Shown in pieces: positions 37,790 to 48,163 of a stretch of 64,000 nucleotides of DNA. Under the pieces are notes generated by a model that was given only the letters and a program-made list of their open reading frames with translations, did not search any database and had not been told where the DNA came from. The position numbers and the translations under genes were made by a program. The stretch is from Abelmoschus esculentus (Eukaryota; Streptophyta; Magnoliopsida; Malvales; Malvaceae): positions 13,916,001 through 13,980,000 of the forward strand of contig JAUCBN010000018.1 in assembly GCA_035048815.1 (NCBI GenBank). Reading direction: 5' to 3'. Numbering within the stretch: the first letter of the stretch is position 1; each line of letters begins with the position of its first letter.

Positions 37790-38360
37790 TTTAATACTTA
37801 CGTATTGTTACATGCCACTAATATTAATTATAATTATATATTATTTTTAATTATTTTTAAATAAGTATTAAAATTTTTAGAAATTCAACACGTAGTAACT
37901 ATATTTCAAAACAAAGTTAAAATACGAATTGAATAACATTTTAATTTTTTGTTTTTTATTTTTATTAGTTAATTCGACCAATTTTTGTCGAGGATAAAAT
38001 CAGAGAAAATCACGTCAACAATAATATTTTGAATTGTTTAAAAGCGATTATAATATAATATTTTTTTATATATTTGAACCATTTAAGAATATACACATTT
38101 TAGCATGCATTCCAGCCAGTCAACTGTGCATGGCTCATGCACACCAACGCCACCTCGAGGTGGCGACTTTCTGCATGATTCTTTACATGGCTCAGTATGA
38201 GCCGAAAGCAAATAAAAAATTATAAACAAAATACAATGCCACCTGCAGGTAGCGACTACCTTCGTTCACTGTAGAAAATGATCTAGATCTTCAAATATCC
38301 TTTGGGGATCTCTATATTCACAATAAAAAATTCAAACTTCATTATTCCCTAAATTTTGCC
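37202..38360. mobile_element. Mutator-like (MULE) non-autonomous foldback element, 9-bp TSD
   Basis: Perfect 9-bp direct repeats GTATAAGTA at 37193-37201 and 38361-38369 bound an element that begins GACAAAATTTGGGG and ends AAATTTTGCC. The inverted arms are about 230 bp each (37202-37435 and 38127-38360). Each arm carries two 16-bp palindromes: GCCACCTGCAGGTGGC at 37309-37324 and GCCACCTCGAGGTGGC at 37398-37413, with counterparts near 38237 (degenerate) and 38149-38164. The 690-bp middle is AT-rich with a (TTA)n run at 37758-37787 and no transposase. Long TIRs and 9-bp TSDs are diagnostic of Mutator-like elements. Confidence 0.9.
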
Positions 38361-38439
38361 GTATAAGTAGCTAGGTTGAGAAAAAAAGACTGTTATTTTT
38401 TTCTCTTTATCTATCAAATCAATTGTTTTGTCTTATTGG

Positions 38440-38990
38440 AGGAGATCCAATATTGAAAGCAGAGATGAAGTTAGCAAATGGAAGAAATAGTTCTAACACT
38501 TAATATGGTGTTGAGAGACTTGTGGGCATGAACTACAAGTATTAGAGAAAGTGTATGAAAGCATTTCTTCAAGGTCAAGTTCTATGGGATTTGGTTATAA
38601 GAGCATATGCAGAAATTTCTGTCGATACTCCGGAGAATGCTTAAGTTCGAGGGAAATGGGAGATAAAATATAGAAAAGCTCTCTTTGCATTAAGGACTTC
38701 TATTAACGAGGAGTTCATTAATCATGTCTAGAATGTAAATTCACCAAAACAATTATTATGGGAAACTCTTGAGCGACTGATTATTTTCCAAAAAGAATAC
38801 AACTCGTCTGTAATTTTTGGAGAATGACCTTGCATCCTTAACACAAGGTAATATGCCTATTTCTGAATATTTCTTGAAAGTTAAAAGCATCTGTGCTGAA
38901 ATTTCAGAATTAGATGTTGAAGACAAAAAATTAGTGAAGCAAGAATGCGACGATTTCTAATTCGATGTCAAAGTTTGTTGAATTCAACAA
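38440..38990 (+). pseudogene. copia gag remnant
   Basis: Translated pieces resemble copia gag (UBN2-like): MKAFLQGQVLWDLV near 38555-38600, KWEIKYRKALFALRTSI near 38660-38710, then NSPKQLLWETLE near 38745. Stops and frameshifts break it up. The zinc knuckle and protease that should follow are absent. Confidence 0.75.
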
Positions 38991-38994
38991 TGCT

Positions 38995-39217
38995 ATAAAG
39001 AATGAATTGGGGGAAAAAATTAAATGCCTATGAAGTGACAATGGGGTGAATGTCTGGTGAATTTTTTCAATATTGCAATGACAATAATATTTTACGGCAA
39101 ATGACATGTCCAAAAACTCCCTAGCAGAATGGTGTTTCCAAGAGAAAATTGGCTCATCTTAACTCAATGAGCCTTTCTTGGTTGTATGATAAAAATATCC
39201 CTCGAGAACTTTGGGCC
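38995..39217 (+). pseudogene. copia integrase core, part 1
   Basis: A SDNGG-type catalytic stretch lies near 39032-39046, then FFQYCNDNNILRQMTCP (39062-39112) and QNGV (39124-39135), the conserved copia integrase block with the second Asp region. At 39217 the frame is cut by the gypsy solo LTR and resumes at 42370. Confidence 0.8.
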
Positions 39218-42200
39218 TGTAACCCCCTCGACCTAGTCTAGACGTCATCCGACTCGAATGGGTTACATGGGGAATACCGAGGTTAATCTAGAGACTCGCC
39301 CCGATAAACAACCCTAAAAGTGTTTTTTTTTATCTTATCTAGATGATCTAATTAGATCATACATGTTCATGCAAAGACTGAATTCAATTGCAACGAAAAC
39401 TGATAAGAAACGGGTCCTAATTTAACCAAACAAGTTTTAGGGACATAGTTGTAATTTTCTAGAATTTATGATTAATTGTGAAATTAAGTTACCAATATTT
39501 AATTAAATTCATTACATGCTTGTATCTCAAATTTCAGCATAAAATAATATCTACAAGTCATTTAATTGCATGCTCAAAGTTTAAGGACTATTTTCAGCCT
39601 CCAAAGATTTCATGACATTCTCTATAAGCAAATATACCTAAAACACTTTAAGCACATATTAAGGCATATTAGCGACATGCAATTCAAACTAGTTAGCAAC
39701 AATATATTCAAACCCTAAAAGTATTCTTTAACATCAACAATCTTATAAACATACGGAAGAACCACATACTCAACATAATTTCTAGATGCATTTCAACCTA
39801 AACAACAACAACATAGATTCGACTCATAAATAATCATGCTTCATTATCAACAATACTCAAATTCACACATAGGGATATCAAGAATCAAACTTCAAAATAA
39901 CTAAATTATAACTAAAGGAATATCAATGGGCAATTCAAGTCAAATTCATAAAGTTAATATCAACATAGATAAACAACAAACATTTATAAACATACGACTA
40001 CTACAAGTCTCATCAATTTAACAATATTCTTAACATGGTAACCCACCCTCATTGCTCTCTCACTATTATTAATGTTATAAAGACATACTTGAGCTTTCAC
40101 TTGACGGTTACCTAGATCGTTGCTTCTCTTTATTGCCTCCACATTAAATATTCTGCATTGCAAGGTAATTGAGAGGGTAAACATAAGCTTAGTGAGTGAA
40201 TAAAAACATATTTAAAAACACCTTGTAATGCAACCCATAATTTACCAAAATCAATTTAGAAACAAGTCATGCTCTAAGTAAAAACAATATTCCTAGCCGT
40301 CAAAGTCACTATTTGAAAAACAGCAAGTGTAGCATAGCTCAAGAGCCACAAAACCTTTTTAATTAACTTTTGAAAACACATGCTTTAAAAATAGTAGTTC
40401 ATATAGCAACATCAAAGCACATCAAAGTTTAATTATAATACAAGACTTACATGCCTATAGCAAAGCTTCATTAAAACATTTTTCAATTATGAAATACACA
40501 TGCAAAACACGTTGCAAGGTATCGTCCACTTTCTTATAACATTGTATTGCTATTAGTGAACCATTTATATTACCATTAAACGTTCGGATAAACGGAACAC
40601 GCATAATTAACATGTCGGGCATTAGGCCAAATCGCCGACATGCCACGTATGAGAGCCAATTGCTACTCATACCACATGTGAGGTCTAATCGCCTAATCAC
40701 ACCCATGATGGATTAACTCCAATCATGAAATCACACCTTAGTATCCGAGATAATCAACACTTACATGTAATACAACACATAATATAAGTATTAACTCTAA
40801 TGCATCACCAAGGCATTTAATACACGTACGTATTTTAATTATAGTGCACTCACATCCTATTGATCGATCAACTTATCTACGTTTTATCATATTTATTGAA
40901 AATACTAAAACAAAACCAATGCTCAAGTTTTAACACTTACATGCATCAAATGCATAAATCGATAAAAATTATTTTTCTCATGTTTTCAAAATAAAATCGT
41001 GGGAGCATCATAGGCATATAAAAACCTTTGTAAAATCAATCTCATGAGCATTAAAAACACATGCATATTCACATATGCATAACACAATATGAGCATGACT
41101 AAAACACATAGTAAAACACGACATAATATGATAAGTTTTAAGAAAGCAATACTTTAAACTTGCTTTCGAGTATAAGGAGGTTTTATGCACCTTCACTACA
41201 CCTCCAAACCTTTAAAAACACATTTAAAATCATTCCAAATTGGGATCCCTCATAATCCACTCACCAGTTTACAAAAACTTGCTCGACAAGTCACCCAAAA
41301 ATGTGATTCGGCTTTCCAATCTTCCTCAAACTTGTTCCTCTACCTCTTGACCTAATTCAAGCATCAAAACCAGAGTTTTTAGTGGATTATAACACACCCA
41401 AGCATCCCTCAAATCAGACCAATACATGGCAGCCCCTAAAAATACCATAAAATCTAACCGAAACTAACCGAAAACCTCTCTAAACACCCCTTAAACCTTA
41501 GATCCGGGATTAGATACTTAAAATTCATATTAATTACATCTAAACACATCAATATTAATGTATTTAGGTATCAAAAACATCCATGGAAAACCCTTGAACG
41601 AAAATCAAGAAAATAATGGAACTTTTATCAAGAAAACCGATTTTATTAATTCAAGACTTTAAAGATTATTGCAATCAGCCAAACACTTATGAATTTCATT
41701 AAAGAAATTTAGATTTCAGAGTTTTGAATGGTTCTCACCTCCAAAATTGATCTCACCCCTTCCAAGTTTTAAAAACTAGAAAATCTATAGAAAAACGAAG
41801 TGATTTTGAATAAGAAAAATATAAGAAAATAAACCAACAAAATTTTATTAAAAAGAACTGATATTTAACTTGAAAATATTGTGAAGAGGTTGTCTTATAG
41901 AAGAAGAAACCGAAATTTAAAGAATGAATATTTTTTTTAAAAAAAGAATTTTTGGGTTTGGGGTCAAAATTAGAGAATTTTGATTACTTAGGTTAAAACA
42001 AGGGATTAAAGGTTGTTTATATAAACTCTTGGAAGGCTTAAATCAAATAGGATTAGTATTATATAAAATTGCTTTAAAGATTCAAAGTTTTGGCTTAATT
42101 TATAAAATTATCCTCAAGTTTTCAATTTTTTACAAAATAGTCACTAATTTTAAAATCTTAGGAATTCAAGGGTAAATTTTCAAAATTGAGTTTACCTAAG

Positions 42201-42364
42201 TCAAATATAAGTCAATTAAAAATTTTATAATATTTAAACAATTTATTTTGCTTTAAAACTAATTTTTAAGTGTTTAATTCTGAACTAGGCTAAACCGACG
42301 AAATCGGATCATTGGACCTCTAAAATGGCCACAAAACTTCTAAGCCCAATTTTGGGTTGTTATA
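39218..42364 (-). mobile_element. Ty3/gypsy-type solo LTR inside copia integrase, TSD GGGCC
   Basis: Plus-strand ends are TGTAACCCCC and GTTGTTATA (the last CA appears mutated to TA). Perfect 5-bp repeats GGGCC flank it at 39213-39217 and 42365-42369. Length is 3,147 bp with no internal coding region. Removing it with one TSD copy rejoins the copia integrase frame between LW and EAF, which confirms the boundaries. Minus orientation is inferred from the TAGGTCGAGGGGGTTACA end read on that strand, which matches the end of the LTR at 1835-3261. Confidence 0.9.
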
Positions 42365-42369
42365 GGGCC

Positions 42370-42553
42370 GAAGCTTTTCAATGTGCATGTCATTTCATAA
42401 ATCACCTACCTCCATAGCCAGGTAATTAAAAATCTCCATTTGAGCTTCTATATGATGAAAAGCCAAAAGTGAATTATCTTCGGGTATTTGGTTTAATCTG
42501 TTATGTTCATGTTCTAAAATCTAATCGAACTAAGCTTGATCCGAGAGCAAAGA
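42370..42553 (+). pseudogene. copia integrase, part 2
   Basis: The frame gives KSPFELLYDEKPKVNYLRVF followed by a GLICYVH stretch and DPRAK, the standard copia sequence after the integrase core. One stop is seen near 42418. It is interrupted at 42553 by the second gypsy LTR and continues at 44567 with the FIGYDSG motif. Confidence 0.85.
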
Positions 42554-44561
42554 TGTAACACCCCGAACCCAGGGAGCATATTTGGGTCTCAAGCCTAACT
42601 TGTATCCATAAAATTTCAAAACAAATCTAAAGTAGTTTCACAATCCAAAATATCATCGGAACTCTAAAATACAAGTTTGATAAAAGTATTTGACCTTGGC
42701 AAATTAAATAAAATAGATTTACAATTACAGCAAATGTCTTACGAATACATAACCCAATAATCTAGCAATTGTACTCTACCAACCGGTCAATATTGAAGTC
42801 CTATATTGATGGTGCTCCGCCACGTCCTCACGATCGTCGCCTACTTACCTATGCATAAAAACAAATTCCAAAACGCTGAGCTACGAAAGCTCAGTGGGTA
42901 CACAATCTATCGACTGTGGTTTCAAGTGAATCATAACTATAAACATGCGAGATGAGATAATATGATGATATGACATACCAAATGCAACCAAAGCATAAAG
43001 TAAACCAATTAAGAGTGAGGCCCACTGCCAACCTGACACTAGGGAACTCACCCGGCCTGGAATCTCATATTGGGCTGCTCGGAATCTCATATCGAGCTAA
43101 TATACTCAGAATCCCGCATCTAGTCTTCACTCAAAATCTCACATCGGGTGGGGCTCAAAATCTCACATCAGGCAAAGTCATCACCCGAAATCTCACATCG
43201 GATAACCTTCGTTATGTTGTAACATTATTACTCACTAGTATCCGGATCCTATCAAACAATAACTCATAACACACAATTCGATCCACCTAGGATCTCATGT
43301 CAACCAAAACCACTATCAAGCCAAAACCGAGCATGCAAGCATAATTTCTCATATCATAACCTATTTTACCAATTTCAAGTTACATTAATCATTTTATGTT
43401 ATAAACGACCAATATGAACTCATAACATGAATTATAGAACCTCCTATCTCATCCCTTGAAGTTTTGGACGAAAAGACCAGTTGTATCGATACGCCCACAT
43501 AAGGGGTATCAAAACACCCAGTATCGAAGCACTCCCTTTGTGTTTCGATACCCATGTTTCGATACACGTATCAAACCAAAAATGTCACTAGAGGGTTCCG
43601 TTCCAAAACACAGGCAAGGCGTTCCAATTATGCCTACCTTAAACAACCCATTTTCCTCTAGGGTATCGATACCCATACCAGAGGTATCTATACCTCTATA
43701 CGAAATGCAGGTCTGCCACTTCAAATTTTTAAGAACCTTAACCAAAACTAACACAATCGATCCCAAATCGTTTCTACTCATTTATGAAGTAGTTTAAGTG
43801 AGTTTCTAATCAATTTTACTCATTTTCATCAACTATAAATTAAGACACCATTAAAGCATACAAAGGTTATATCCTAGCCAAACCATCACACAATCAAACA
43901 AGCATGCTACAATGATGATGCACATGAAAATGTAAAAGATTTGGAAGTGTACCCACCTTCCAAAATGAGCTGAAGAAGCTCCAACATCGGCCCTCAAACC
44001 TTCTCCTTGCCCAAGCACCTTGATGTCTCTCCTTGCTCTCCAACTACAAAGAAAAAGACCAAACGATTATAACACTATCTAGATTATTTAAGGAAACTAA
44101 AATAACCTTAAAATCATCCTAAAACCTTCATACAACACTATTCTGGTTCTTCCAAAAAAAAACCACTAAAAACCTTACCTCCACCATCTTTAACCAAACT
44201 TACCTTGCTAGAAAGATCCTCCAAGGCTAAACAAACTTCCCTCTATGAGCAAAACGTGATTCTCTCAAATAACACATAAAAATTCTACCTTGGTTGATGG
44301 ATTTGGGGGAGAAAGATGAGAGAAGGAGATGAAGAAGACAATAAAGATGTTATGAAATCACCTTCTGCATAATGCAGAGAAAAGCTCTCCTCTCCCCCTT
44401 ATTTTCTTCCCAAGTATCCAATTATCAAAACACCTTAGGTCGCCATCCAAAAACAAACCCATCTCTAAACTCTTAAGCCCAACAAGGCCCAAAAAGCCCA
44501 ACAACAAGGCCCTCAACGTCGAGTTAACCCAACTTCAAGTTCTAAAACTCGGGTCATGAAG
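42554..44561 (-). mobile_element. Ty3/gypsy-type solo LTR inside copia integrase, TSD AAAGA
   Basis: On the plus strand it starts TGTAACACCCCG and ends CGGGTCATGAAG (terminal CA lost by mutation). AAAGA flanks it at 42549-42553 and 44562-44566. It is 2,008 bp. It belongs to the same family as the LTR at 12561-14659 but in the opposite orientation: both share the GTTAACCC region near one end and arrays of TATCGATACC-type words (43480-43700 here). Deleting it with one TSD restores the copia frame exactly. Confidence 0.9.
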
Positions 44562-44566
44562 AAAGA

Positions 44567-44645
44567 AGTGTATTTTTATAGGGTATGATTCAGGTAGAAA
44601 AGTTTGAAGGTGCATGGATCCAAAAACAATGAAGTTTATTATTTT
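44567..44645 (+). pseudogene. copia integrase C-terminal tail, part 3
   Basis: Begins with the FIGYDSG-type motif and continues RCMDPKTMKFI, the usual end of copia integrase. Copia similarity fades by about 44650, where another LTR-like segment begins. Confidence 0.75.
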
Positions 44646-44649
44646 TAGA

Positions 44650-45838
44650 ATTATGGTATTTGTAAAACTAAATTTGATTTTGATATAATAATTAAATAGA
44701 AGGACTATTCTTTGAAATAATTTTAAGTCCCTAAGTCAATATTTTTGATTTCAAGTCAAACAAAGATTTTAAAAGAAAATTCTAAGTGTTTTTGAACGAC
44801 AGTATCGAACCATGGTTCGATACCCCTGGATTTTCAAAGTCATATTTTTGTGTTCAAGAACATGTATCGAACCATCATTCAAAACAAAGGAGCTCACTGT
44901 TAGCCTCTATTTCGAAACACCGTTCGATACCCCTAGATTTTTAAAGCCATATTTTTGTGTTCAAGAACATGTATCGAACCACCATTCGAAACAAAGGAGC
45001 TCACTGCCAGCCTCTGTTTCGAAGCATGGTTCGAAGCACTTCGTGCACTTTTTAAACATTTTAAAATCTATCAAAAATAGACCCCTGGTATCGAACTATG
45101 GTTCGATACCACCCTTAATCCCAACGGCTATTTCTGCATTAAATGTTTTGATCGTTGGTGGTAGTTAATTTTTTGATTGGTGGTTAGCCTATTCCGAAGC
45201 ATGGTTTGATACCAACCTTCACAGTTTCAAAAAGGTATTGAAGCATGGTTCGATACCCCTTGGTTTAATGCACAACGGCTCTTTCTATTCTTGGTATGTT
45301 TCGAAACAAGTAGTACGTGTTTCGATACCGCCTGCTGCAGAGTGCATTTATGATGGGAAATTGAAGTCTAAACGGCCATATTTATGTTCCCAACAACCAC
45401 AACGGATAGAAATCAATGAGATGGTATAAAATGAAGCAATTTCAACAGCATTAAGGACTATTGAACCTTAAGCAACATCCAAGCACACAAATCCAACTCA
45501 AAGCACTTCATTGCATATTTTAGCCTCCCAACTTGTGTATTTCACTTTGATCAGTTGTAATTTAAGTTTGGGGAGAGTTTGTTTGTATTTGGGGCTATTA
45601 TTTCTTATGAGAGAATCCTTCTTAGCCAAACTTAATCTCTTGTAACACCTTGTGAGGTCTAAATCAATTTTGGGTAGAAAATTGATTTGTTTGTAAAGGT
45701 TATCCCTTGAACCTAGAAAAAGGTTGAATTCAATAGTGAATTGGTTTCAAAATCCTTAGTGGGAGCTAAGGTAGTGGATGTAGAGCTTGTTCGAAGCTTG
45801 AACCACTATAAATCATTGTGTTCTTTATTTCTCGATTT
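44650..45838 (+). mobile_element. SIRE-like copia LTR segment with CGAACCATGGTTCGAT motifs
   Basis: This segment replaces the stretch of copia pol between integrase and RT. It carries many CGAACCATGGTTCGATACC-like words (44806-45260), a 107-bp direct duplication (44821-44927 and 44928-45034), and near its right end GGGAGCTAAGGTAGTGGATG plus AACCACTATAAATC (45762-45815), a U5-like stretch I associate with SIRE-type LTRs. TG...CA ends and a TSD were not found, so it may be a truncated LTR or the scar of a rearrangement. Confidence 0.5.
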
Positions 45839-46560
45839 ATATCCAGAATGGGAATCATCTATAAACAAGGAAATTGAGGCTTTGAACATAAATCAGACGT
45901 GGAAATTAATGCCTAAACCAGAAAATTGCAAGCCTATTACTTCTAAATGGGTGTACCGTATAAAGAGAAAATCTTATAGGATAATTGATTGATGTAAAGC
46001 ACGACTTGTAGCTTGTGTATTCTCTTAAAGTTATAGGTTAGATTATGAAGAGACATATAGCCTTGTTGCAAAAATGGTAACTTTGAGAACCATTTTTTCT
46101 CTTGTAGAGATGAGAAGTTGGAAAGCATGTCAATTTGAGGTGAAATATGCGTTTTTATACGGAGAGTTAGATCACGAAGTATTCATGGAACAACCTGCTG
46201 ATTATATTTCAGACTAATACCCTAATCATGTTTTATATTTAAAGAAGGCATTGTATGGTCTTAAACAAGCACCGCGTGCTTGGTATGGTAAAGTCGCTCA
46301 ATTCTTGATCTTTTATGGCTTTAGAGTTTTTGATGTTGATTCTAGTTTGTTCGTTAAACTAGAATCAAATATATGTTTGCTTGTTCTCTTGTACGTTGAT
46401 GATATAATAATTACAGGGAATAATGAGGCTAAAATTTCTATGTTGAAAAATGAACTATCAGTTCGTTTTGAAATGAAAAACTTGGAGAGATTAATTCTTT
46501 TCTTGGTTTAGAAATTAAAAGATCAAGTTAAGGATACTTCATTTGTCAACGTAGTTATAC
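45839..46560 (+). pseudogene. copia reverse transcriptase remnant
   Basis: EWESSINKEIEALNINQTWK and then KWVYRIKR open the domain (45848-45975). YGLKQAPRAWYGK follows at 46254-46292, and the catalytic YVDD box LLYVDDIIITGN lies at 46391-46426. Stops near 45990 and 46510 and frame changes show that it is inactive. Confidence 0.9.
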
Positions 46561-47342
46561 AAACCAATTGTTGTAGATTTTTAATATGAGAGAATCCAAA
46601 AGAAAAATCAACTCCAATGAAAACACATCTTAAGTTAAAGAAAGACGAAGGAGAACTGTTAAAAGATCACAGAAAGTTCAGACAATTAGTTGATAGTTTA
46701 ATTTATTTAACTATCACACGATCTGAGATTTCGTATGCAGTTGATGTCATTTTTCAATTTATACAAGCTCCAAAAATTTCATATTTAGATTATGCAAAGA
46801 GAATTCTACGATACATCAAAGGGACTACTGAATTTGGTAGTTTCTATAAAAAAATATTTTTTTTATTACAAGGCTACACTGATGCAGACTGGGCTAGCAG
46901 CATAGAAGATCGTCGATCAACTTTATGGTATTGTTTTAGTTTTGGCTCTACTGTTATTTCATGGTATAGTAAAAAGTAATCGGTCGTCGTGGTCTCTAAC
47001 ACTGAAGCTAATATATGGCAGCAATAATGACAGCACAAAAATGTATTTGGTTGAAGTGTTTAATAACGAATATTTTTTGTACAATAGATTATCCGATATA
47101 AATTTATTGTGACAACCAAAGTGCTATCAAGCTTGCTTTAAATCCTATTTTTTATGCACAGACGAAGCACATTGAAGTCTGTCATCATTCGTGAGAATGT
47201 GCTGAATCAAGAAATTAAACTAAATGGAATATCATCTAGTCAACAAGTTGCAGACATTTACAAAAGCTTTAGGAAAATCTGAGTTTCAATATTTCAAAGT
47301 AGCTCTTGGTGTCATTAATTCTGAGTATGCATTGAGGGGTAC
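46561..47342 (+). pseudogene. copia RNase H remnant and polypurine tract
   Basis: HRKFRQLVDSLIYLTITRSE (46668 onward), AKRILRYIKGT (46795-46827) and YTDADWASS (46874-46900) are the standard copia RT/RNase H landmarks. Later pieces include FYAQTKHIEVCHH-like sequence near 47152-47190. TTGAGGGGTAC at 47332-47342, directly before the 3' LTR, is the probable polypurine tract. Confidence 0.85.
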
Positions 47343-47611
47343 TGTTAAAAATAGTGCATCTCGGTAGATTGTGTTAATATTTGTTTTTATCTTCGTTTCT
47401 TGATCAAAAATTTTTCAAGGAAATTTAGGAATAAGTTATTCAGTTGAAGACAATTTTTGACTCCTTAATTTTATGAGGTTGTTAATGTCTTTTTAGGAAC
47501 AATTGATTAATTTTTTCATGTATTTAAACTCTCTATAACAGATCAATAAATGTATGATTTTCTTGATTACTTTCTCTTGTTAACTTTAGTTTATTTTTCT
47601 GTTTTGTTTCA
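47343..47611 (+). repeat. 3' LTR of the copia element
   Basis: 269 bp, TG...CA, collinear with the 5' LTR. It is followed by the TSD ATTGT and then by the last codons of the interrupted host gene. Confidence 0.92.
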
Positions 47612-47649
47612 ATTGTCGTCATCAAAAGTATAATGAAGAAGAAGAGTTA

Positions 47650-48163
47650 AAAAGAGAGGCAATGTCGCATGCTGCCATGGAAGAGAAAAGGAAGCTACTG
47701 CAAGAAGTGAAGATAAATAAGAAAATGAAAGAAAAACGCCAAGGAAAGCAAGCTTTGTCACGTCATTGAACGTATGAATGGTTAAAGGAGCTTTGACATG
47801 CAAACATTGTTGTCTGTGGCATAGAGAAACAAACAAACAAAGCTGATGAACATTGAACAATCTCTGGCAAGTGGCATGCTTCTCTTTTTCTTTTCTTTCA
47901 TCATTTTCAACTTTAGATACTTCAAAGTGCTAGCTGTTGTACTTGTACCTATAAAATCTGTCTCACTATGTGGTGTAAGATTTGGGTTTTGTTATATTAT
48001 TGAAGTTTCTTTTTCTTTTTTCTTTAATATCTGAATTTCTCGCTTGTGATGTTAAAATCCAATAATTCGAGGAATGTTAATCGACCATATATAAATTGCA
48101 AGAGGATCAAGTTATCCATTCCCTTTCCATTTTTCTCCTACCCAAACCTAGAATACAACCAAA
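47650..48163. other. Flank between the host pseudogene and CGLD27
   Basis: Contains the 3' sides of the two convergent genes. No further gene is recognised; a few ORFs under 85 codons look like chance. Confidence 0.5.

Larger units (their letters stand above)
36927..47611 (+). mobile_element. Ty1/copia retrotransposon with four nested insertions, TSD ATTGT
   Basis: LTRs at 36927-37190 and 47343-47611 both start TGTTAAAAATAGTG and end TTTGTTTCA. Perfect 5-bp TSDs ATTGT occur at 36922-36926 and 47612-47616. After the inserts are discounted the order is LTR, primer-binding site, gag, integrase, RT, RNase H, LTR: copia order, with integrase before RT. Inserts are a MULE (37202-38360), a gypsy solo LTR (39218-42364), a second gypsy solo LTR (42554-44561) and a SIRE-like LTR piece (about 44650-45838). 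Many stops show it is dead, and the stretch between gag and the integrase core is deleted. Confidence 0.93.
36141..47649 (+). pseudogene. Plant-specific Ser-rich protein gene, split by a copia element
   Basis: Host sequence is 36141-36926 plus 47617-47649. It has short motifs of a plant family I recognise but cannot name firmly: SFCDLP (residue about 35), MCAADQGFFKGQILPFRVSV, a serine-rich middle, and FFRLDLVRAPEFEL, resembling unnamed proteins annotated as membrane-associated kinase regulator-like. Disabling changes: an in-frame TAA at 36297-36299, a TGA near 36768, and a frameshift before GCKCSANKVETVSLN (about 36875-36920). The copia element is inserted right after this, and the last host codons (VVIKSIMKKKS, stop at 47647-47649) lie beyond it. 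It could be the counterpart of Arabidopsis At5g67350, but that is only a position-based guess. Confidence 0.65.

Noticed and set aside
42970..45429. ORFs of 63-118 codons within LTR segments
   Set aside because: They lie in LTR non-coding sequence rich in TATCGATACC and TTCGAA words and resemble no protein.
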